From positions 1 through 9,730 of the forward strand of contig JAQSYB010000048.1 of NCBI GenBank assembly GCA_029256365.1: 9,730 nt of DNA, read 5' to 3'. The position numbers and the translations under genes were made by a program. Positions 6,288 through 9,730 of this stretch are shown here, piece after piece; within the stretch, counting starts at the first letter, position 1, and every line of letters begins with the position of its first letter. This stretch comes from Clostridia bacterium. Its GTDB lineage: Bacteria; Bacillota; Clostridia; Lutisporales; Lutisporaceae. The notes beneath the pieces were generated by a model. That model saw only the letters and a program-made list of their open reading frames with translations, was not told the DNA's origin and did no database searches.

Positions 6288-6772
6288 CTCAATCCCTCCT
6301 TTTCCAAGATCCCCTTCATCCATTTTTTCGTACGAAAATCAATTACCCTTGCAGTGCTTACCGATATGCCTAGGTCATTTGCAATTTCACCAAAGCTATA
6401 GCCCTCAATCCTCATGTTTACAATCCTTTGAGTACGCTGATCCTTTTCTAGCAGCAGCTTATGAATCCTTTCAACTGTTTCTTTGGTTATCAAACTCTCC
6501 GCGATGCTATCAGATAAATACAATTCCAAAAGATCATTATATTCAACAGTCTGCTTCTTTTGCCGCATACTTTGCAGCCACATATTTCTAGCGATAGAGA
6601 AAAGCCATGTTTTGATAGAGGATTGCCCTCTAAAATTCTCAATTGATGATATTACATTTACAAAGGTTTCTGATAATAAGTCCTCCGAAAGGTTCGGATC
6701 ATGGGTCAGGGAAAACAGATACACATAAACATCCTTTTTATAAAGCAAATATAAGCTCTCTATTTCCTTCAC
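6284..6772 (-). CDS. ECF (extracytoplasmic function) RNA polymerase sigma factor
   Basis: 162 aa, GTG start at 6772 with GGGGG 6 nt upstream. Region 2 spans about residues 8-73 (DPNLSEDLLSETFVNV, then FRGQSSIKTWLFSIARN) and provides core binding and -10 recognition. Region 4 spans about 98-156, with the helix-turn-helix YSFGEIANDLGISVSTAR that reads the -35. There is no region 1.1 or region 3, which defines the ECF group. It directs RNA polymerase to a small regulon when released from the anti-sigma factor encoded immediately downstream. The upstream gap contains TGAAACTTTTT (6822-6812), a possible ECF -35 for self-activation, but no convincing -10. ECF subgroup and target genes are unknown. 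Confidence 0.93.
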   Translation of the reverse strand: MKEIESLYLLYKKDVYVYLFSLTHDPNLSEDLLSETFVNVISSIENFRGQSSIKTWLFSIARNMWLQSMRQKKQTVEYNDLLELYLSDSIAESLITKETVERIHKLLLEKDQRTQRIVNMRIEGYSFGEIANDLGISVSTARVIDFRTKKWMKGILEKEGLR

Positions 6773-6900
6773 AACAATCCCCCTTTCATATCATTGGTTA
6801 CATTTCCCGATAAAAAGTTTCACATTATCTAAAAAAATTCATTATAACAATCATTCTCGTTATATACGAATCTTTCCTTTAAAAGATCTATATATAACAA

Positions 6901-6953
6901 AAACCTCATATTGCAATTGCCTATTCTTCATAGGAAATCGTACAATGAGGTTT
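6901..6953 (-). terminator. Long imperfect palindrome with T-run, terminator of the small membrane-protein genes
   Basis: Two 24-nt arms (6901-6924 and 6930-6953) pair with about four mismatches around a 5-nt loop. The ends pair perfectly (AAACCTCAT/ATGAGGTTT). On the minus strand a T-rich tail (TTTTTGTTATAT) follows. It lies 43-95 nt after the stop of the gene at 6996-7388 and about 130 nt before the sigma gene, so it separates the two units. The rest of 6773-6995 shows no gene. Confidence 0.6.
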
Positions 6954-6995
6954 ACTCTGCATGATGTCAGTATGTCCATTCGCTAGCTGACTAGT

Positions 6996-7388
6996 TTAAT
7001 TATCTCTGCTTCCTAAAAATAATAAATCAAAAAAAGCTATGCCGAAGGATAGACCTAAAGGGATAGCCAAGTCACCATATACCCCTTTGCTTGGACGATT
7101 TAAGATGAAATTATTAATATAAATAAAAGCTGCAAGTGCGATAAACCATAATAAAAAATTGACCAATCTCTTTCTTATATCAATCCATTTCATTTTTTTC
7201 ATCTTCATAACAGCAACTGCGATTACATACAAACAAAATAGCAGTAAGAAGATTATATAACCAATAACAAATTTTAAAGCCCATGGGCTTTCATTATCTT
7301 TATAGATAATAACGATTAAAGCAATCGAACTAACAACAAATATTGCATACATGATTATTGTTAATTTATATAAAAGACTTTTTTTCAA
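6996..7388 (-). CDS. Small integral membrane protein, four predicted segments, unknown function
   Basis: 130 aa. It opens with a TTG codon at 7388, supported by a strong AAGGAGG 7 nt upstream. Hydrophobic segments lie at about 7-29, 37-60, 74-95 and 106-126, separated by short basic loops (MKMKKMKW, RKR). There are no catalytic residues, cysteine pairs or signature motifs that I recognise. It is the last of three co-directional small membrane-protein genes and starts 65 nt after the previous stop. A terminator follows. The membrane topology and the ribosome binding site make it a credible gene; the family is not recognised and no function is proposed. Confidence 0.75.
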   Translation of the reverse strand: MKKSLLYKLTIIMYAIFVVSSIALIVIIYKDNESPWALKFVIGYIIFLLLFCLYVIAVAVMKMKKMKWIDIRKRLVNFLLWFIALAAFIYINNFILNRPSKGVYGDLAIPLGLSFGIAFFDLLFLGSRDN

Positions 7389-7453
7389 TTTAAAGCCTCC
7401 TTAAATATAAATCTCAAAATATTCTACTCATAAGATCTATTTATTGATGTGTC

Positions 7454-7738
7454 TTAAACATCGAACTTTATTTCAAGCTTTCTCCATAATATAGTTGCTG
7501 TAACATATCCACCTAATGGAAAAACAATCAGATTGATGATAAGTCTCCTCATAAAATTTTGATTGCTGAGACTATATAAACTTATTCCATCATCAAGCAT
7601 TTGCAATACAATGGTCATTGATATCGCCATAGGCAAGCCCCATTTTATTATTCCGTTGAACCATATATATTTCTTTTTACCAATTGATTTCATCCTTTTC
7701 CATTGTTCTAGTTCCTTTTCTTCCTTCTTACTCAACAC
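7454..7738 (-). CDS. Small membrane protein, two predicted segments, unknown function
   Basis: 94 aa from GTG at 7738, chosen because AAAGGG lies 6 nt upstream. The TTG at 7744 abuts that site and is less likely. A charged N-terminus (SKKEEKELEQWKRMKSIGKKK) is followed by segments at about 26-47 and 66-87, the second with PLGGY. A short charged head, a WGLP block and a PLGG motif recall a common uncharacterised family of small Bacilli/Clostridia membrane proteins that begin with EKWEKIRAKGK-type sequences. That likeness is from memory. It lies between two other small membrane-protein genes on the same strand. No function can be assigned. Confidence 0.72.
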   Translation of the reverse strand: MLSKKEEKELEQWKRMKSIGKKKYIWFNGIIKWGLPMAISMTIVLQMLDDGISLYSLSNQNFMRRLIINLIVFPLGGYVTATILWRKLEIKFDV

Positions 7739-7775
7739 ATCCAACCCTTTCTTTCAGGTATTCCTAGGGAATATA

Positions 7776-8009
7776 TTATATTATACTCAATTTTAGTAGA
7801 ACCCAAGCAATAGAAAGCATAACAGCAATTGCCATCCCAAAAGCAAATAATATAGAAAGTATAAAAACGATAGCATAGATTGCTATTTTTAAATACTTAT
7901 TGCCAATTCTCTTATATATTGCATCAGAGAAAACACCGAATATGGTTCTTGATAACCATTCTGGAAATATCTCCATAAAAAAGTCAAAAATTAAACCTAG
8001 CAAGTGCAT
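7776..8009 (-). CDS. Small hydrophobic protein, unknown function
   Basis: 77 aa with ATG at 8009. The Shine-Dalgarno (GAGG) is only 3 nt away; an in-frame TTG at codon 3 would give better spacing, so the start is uncertain by two residues. The N-terminal third is amphipathic and aromatic (LIFDFFMEIFPEW). A basic linker (YKRIGNKYLK) follows, then one long hydrophobic stretch (about 42-75) that may be one or two membrane passes. Similar short proteins are frequent in Clostridia, but I do not recognise a named family. It is the first of three small membrane-protein genes; a hairpin with a T-run at 8059-8104 precedes it and could attenuate transcription. Confidence 0.65.
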   Translation of the reverse strand: MHLLGLIFDFFMEIFPEWLSRTIFGVFSDAIYKRIGNKYLKIAIYAIVFILSILFAFGMAIAVMLSIAWVLLKLSII

Positions 8010-8058
8010 ACACCTCTAAAATAAACTAACCCTGATTCACAACATCCTATTGATATAA

Positions 8059-8104
8059 AAAGTAGGAATGTAATATATTCATAGAAATACGCCAATCCTA
8101 CTTT
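8059..8104 (-). terminator. Hairpin with T-run in the leader of the 77-aa gene, possible attenuator or terminator
   Basis: AAAGTAGGA (8059-8067) and TCCTACTTT (8096-8104) pair perfectly. The stem can extend three pairs further inward with one mismatch, leaving a loop of about 22 nt. On the minus strand the stem ends in TTTTTATAT. A TATAAT lies upstream on the minus strand (8122-8117) without a good -35. If that is a promoter, the hairpin lies in the leader RNA. The region 8010-8344 holds this hairpin, one repeat copy, a second hairpin and the transporter promoter; no gene was found. Confidence 0.4.
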
Positions 8105-8163
8105 AGGCATCATATTCTATTATAGTTAGCTAACAAGTATAGTTTTACTCTAATCTCCAAGCA

Positions 8164-8195
8164 AAAGCAGCCGGGACGGTTCTTTTTGCTTTCTT
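8164..8195 (+). repeat. Repeat copy 1, upstream of the His-tailed transporter
   Basis: A 32-bp stretch matching the copy at 9434-9464 at about 28 of 32 aligned columns, in the same orientation. The shared core is gttctttttgcttt, preceded by aaagcag and cggg. The ends (AAAGC and GCTTT) are complementary, so each copy can fold. The two copies flank the only plus-strand gene. They resemble REP-like palindromic elements, but only two are in view. Confidence 0.7.
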
Positions 8196-8214
8196 CATAC
8201 AAACTCTCCCAGAG

Positions 8215-8252
8215 CCAATAAAAAGATAAAATTATGATTTTATCTTTATTGG
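8215..8252. repeat. AT-rich inverted repeat abutting the transporter promoter
   Basis: Left arm 8215-8232 and right arm 8237-8252 pair over 16 bp with a 2-nt bulge and a TATG loop (CCAAT...ATTGG at the ends). The right arm ends one base before the putative -35 of the transporter gene. It could be a repressor operator or an insulating terminator for plus-strand read-through, but there is no T-run. Confidence 0.5.
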
Positions 8253-8281
8253 TTGTATGTAATTTTTACAAGTCATATAAT
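8253..8281 (+). promoter_or_regulatory. Probable vegetative promoter of the EamA transporter gene
   Basis: A perfect -10 TATAAT (8276-8281) is preceded at exactly 17 bp by TTGTAT (8253-8258), a partial -35. Transcription would start near 8288 and give a leader of about 57 nt. Confidence 0.55.
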
Positions 8282-8344
8282 GGTTTTAAGCTGAATTTAA
8301 ATTTAAGTCCTAAAATATCATGTTTATGATTGGGAGAGCAGTTT

Positions 8345-9403
8345 ATGAGAATGAATGAAAAAAATCATATAGCTATTGGTCAAGCTATATTAGCAGCAGC
8401 ACTATTTGGCATGAGTGCACCCTTATCAAAATTTCTTCTTAGAGAAATATCTCCGTTATTGATGTCTGCACTTTTGTATTTAGGTGCAGGCATTGGAATG
8501 CTATTGATAGAAAGCTATAAAAGATTTACTAAAGCGAAAAGAGTTGAACCAAATTTATCAAAAGAAGAGGTTCCCTATATTGCCTTAATGATTGTATTAG
8601 ACATACTTGCTCCAATATCTTTGATGCTAGGGCTTACTATGTCTTCTCCTGCAACAGCATCTTTATTAAACAACTTTGAAATTGTAACTACTTCAGTCAT
8701 TGCACTTGCCATCTTCAGAGAACAAATTGGTAAAAACTTATGGATTGCAATTTCGTTGATTACTATTTCAAGCATCATACTTTCAGTAAATGATTTTAGT
8801 AATTTATCATTTTCCTTTGGCTCAATTTTAGTGTTACTTGCTTGTGTATTTTGGGGATTGGAGAATAATTGCACAAGAAAGCTATCTATCAAAGATCCAT
8901 TGCAAGTTGTCATTCTAAAGGGGTTCGGTTCAGGGTTAGGTTCATTGTTGATAGCACTATTATTAAATGAGATCGTTTTGAATATAAAGTATATTTCCCT
9001 TGCTTTGCTGCTCGGATTTTTTGCTTATGGCATGAGCATATTTTTCTATGTTACTGCACAAAGACAATTAGGAGCTGCACGAACAAGCACATATTACGCA
9101 GTTGCACCATTTATAGGAGTCGGTATTTCTTTTATAGTCTTTCGTGAACCAATATCCATATCTTTTATTACAGCATTGATTTTTATGCTTTTGGGCACAT
9201 ACTTTGCTATGTCTGAAAATCATACGCATAAGCATGTACACAGCTTTATTGAACATGAACATAGACATAATCATGTGGATGGTCATCATTTGCATTTACA
9301 CGAAGCATTTACCGAAGGTGAACATACTCATATTCATATTCATGAAAATTTGGAGCATACACATGTACATACTCCTGATATACATCACAGCCATGTACAT
9401 TAA
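8345..9403 (+). CDS. EamA/DMT-family membrane transporter with histidine-rich C-terminal tail
   Basis: 352 aa. The ATG at 8345 has GGGAG 8 nt upstream; a TTG at 8330 lies on that site and is rejected. Residues 9-288 form about ten membrane segments in two EamA repeats. Each repeat ends with the family-type FRE block (AIFREQIG near 132-139, IVFREPIS near 274-281). The family moves small metabolites or drugs across the cytoplasmic membrane; the substrate cannot be read. Residues 291-352 are a hydrophilic tail with 23 histidines in 62 positions, mostly as alternating HxH runs (HTHKHVH, HTHIHIH, HTHVH). Such tails bind Zn, Ni or Co in other proteins, so metal transport, metal sensing or metal buffering is possible. 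It is the only plus-strand gene, has its own promoter and is flanked by repeats, which suggests separate acquisition. Confidence 0.92.
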   Translation: MRMNEKNHIAIGQAILAAALFGMSAPLSKFLLREISPLLMSALLYLGAGIGMLLIESYKRFTKAKRVEPNLSKEEVPYIALMIVLDILAPISLMLGLTMSSPATASLLNNFEIVTTSVIALAIFREQIGKNLWIAISLITISSIILSVNDFSNLSFSFGSILVLLACVFWGLENNCTRKLSIKDPLQVVILKGFGSGLGSLLIALLLNEIVLNIKYISLALLLGFFAYGMSIFFYVTAQRQLGAARTSTYYAVAPFIGVGISFIVFREPISISFITALIFMLLGTYFAMSENHTHKHVHSFIEHEHRHNHVDGHHLHLHEAFTEGEHTHIHIHENLEHTHVHTPDIHHSHVH

Positions 9404-9433
9404 TTATAGAGGCTATCAGAACAGATATCCTAG

Positions 9434-9464
9434 AAAGCAGCGGGTCAGTTCTTTTTGCTTTTTT
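9434..9464 (+). repeat. Repeat copy 2, downstream of the transporter, also a weak terminator candidate
   Basis: This 31-bp copy matches 8164-8195 with one gap and three substitutions. It starts 31 nt after the transporter stop codon. Its ends AAAGCA and TGCTTT can pair, and a run of T follows, so it may double as the transporter's terminator. The rest of 9404-9511 shows nothing else. Confidence 0.65.
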
Positions 9465-9511
9465 ACACATATAACTTCGCTAGGGCATGCTATTGAATCC
9501 AACAAATAAAA

Positions 9512-9542
9512 AACTCCTGTGATCTTATGAATCACAGGAGTT
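9512..9542 (-). terminator. Intrinsic terminator of the tRNA gene
   Basis: Perfect 12-bp stem AACTCCTGTGAT (9512-9523) with ATCACAGGAGTT (9531-9542) and a 7-nt loop. It is followed on the minus strand by TTTTATTTG. It lies 14 nt after the CCA end of the tRNA. Confidence 0.92.
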
Positions 9543-9555
9543 CTATAACCTTAAG

Positions 9556-9632
9556 TGGTGCGCGAGAAGGGAGTCGAACCCTCAAAACTACGAACCTGAA
9601 TCGTATACGTATGCCAATTCCGTCACCCGCGC
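9556..9632 (-). tRNA. tRNA-Leu(CAG) with an unusually short variable region
   Basis: 77 nt including an encoded CCA (9558-9556). The acceptor stem pairs GCGCGGG with CTCGCGC (one G-U), with discriminator A as leucine tRNAs require. The D arm has a 3-bp stem (ACG/CGT) and the 11-nt loop GAATTGGCATA, the usual bacterial leucine form. The anticodon stem is TACGA/TCGTA with loop TTCAGGT, so the anticodon is CAG (reads CUG) followed by G37. The T arm is GAGGG, TTCGACT, CCCTT. Only GTTTT (5 nt) lies between the anticodon and T stems, whereas bacterial tRNA-Leu normally has a long variable arm of ten or more bases. All stems are intact and a good promoter and terminator flank it, so it looks expressed. 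Identity rests on anticodon, discriminator base and D arm. Confidence 0.88.
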
Positions 9633-9653
9633 AATTTGATTGCTGCAATAAGT

Positions 9654-9682
9654 ATTATATCACTTTAAATCACAATATTCAA
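9654..9682 (-). promoter_or_regulatory. Vegetative promoter of the tRNA gene
   Basis: On the minus strand TTGAAT (9682-9677) and TATAAT (9659-9654) are separated by exactly 17 bp, and the -10 is preceded by TGA. Transcription would start near 9647, about 15 nt before the tRNA 5' end. Beyond it, up to the window end, nothing else was recognised. Confidence 0.75.
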
Positions 9683-9730
9683 ACTATAATCCAATTATAT
9701 AATAGCTTATAAAGGCTTTTATTTTCCCCA

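Noticed and set aside
6798..6822. Self-regulated ECF promoter before the sigma gene (TGAAACTTTTT at 6822-6812)
   Set aside because: The -35-like half is suggestive, but at 16-17 bp there is TAACC, not a CGT-type -10. Not strong enough to list as a feature.
8010..8344. Riboswitch or small RNA gene in the largest gap
   Set aside because: Only simple hairpins, a repeat copy and a promoter are visible; no conserved riboswitch core was recognised.
9068..9509. Long open frames on both strands over and beyond the 3' end of the transporter (9068-9295 minus, 9204-9509 plus)
   Set aside because: They mirror the repetitive CAT/CAC histidine codons, which lack stops in other frames. They have no ribosome binding sites and the translations are low-complexity.
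1..9730. CRISPR array, prophage or complete insertion sequence
   Set aside because: No regularly spaced repeats, no transposase, integrase or phage structural genes, and no terminal inverted repeats with target duplication were found.

Overview
The window is AT-rich and looks like the chromosome of an endospore-forming, low-GC Firmicute, most likely a member of the Clostridia. Three things point there: a spore photoproduct lyase gene, strong AGGAGG-type ribosome binding sites with ATG, GTG and TTG starts, and many hairpin-plus-T-run terminators. Everything except one transporter gene is on the minus strand. I could not place it to genus.

Layout. 1-584 (-): N-terminal part of a secreted 5'-nucleotidase / cyclic phosphodiesterase that runs off the left edge. 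711-1856 (-): DUF362 protein with a two-cluster ferredoxin tail. 1928-2950 (-): radical-SAM spore photoproduct lyase. 3041-3922 (-): membrane-anchored endonuclease/exonuclease/phosphatase-fold protein. 4053-4880 (-): Cof-type HAD phosphatase with its own terminator. 4999-6772 (-): a tight operon of ECF sigma factor, zinc-finger anti-sigma factor with four membrane segments, and a membrane-anchored protein resembling the YfjL-like family. The genes are joined by two ATGA stop/start overlaps and the operon is closed by a strong terminator. 6996-8009 (-): three small integral-membrane proteins of unknown role. 8345-9403 (+): an EamA/DMT transporter with a 62-residue tail holding 23 histidines, flanked by two copies of a ~31-bp repeat. 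9556-9632 (-): a tRNA with a leucine CAG anticodon, its own promoter and its own terminator.

Most worth a second look: (1) the lyase has all three cluster cysteines and both radical-relay tyrosines, but alanine at the position of the catalytic hydrogen-donor cysteine of the Bacillus enzyme. (2) The likely GTG start and Shine-Dalgarno of the lyase lie in a perfect 14-bp hairpin just downstream of a sigma-G-like promoter. (3) The tRNA-Leu has a normal leucine-type D arm but only a 5-nt variable region, where bacterial tRNA-Leu should have a long variable arm. (4) The His-tailed transporter is the only plus-strand gene and sits between repeat copies, which suggests acquired DNA.

The three genes 1928-3922 plus 711-1856 may be partly co-transcribed, but a hairpin after the lyase and a putative promoter before it suggest separate control. 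The sigma/anti-sigma operon is a self-contained membrane-signalling module. No CRISPR array, prophage or complete insertion sequence was seen.
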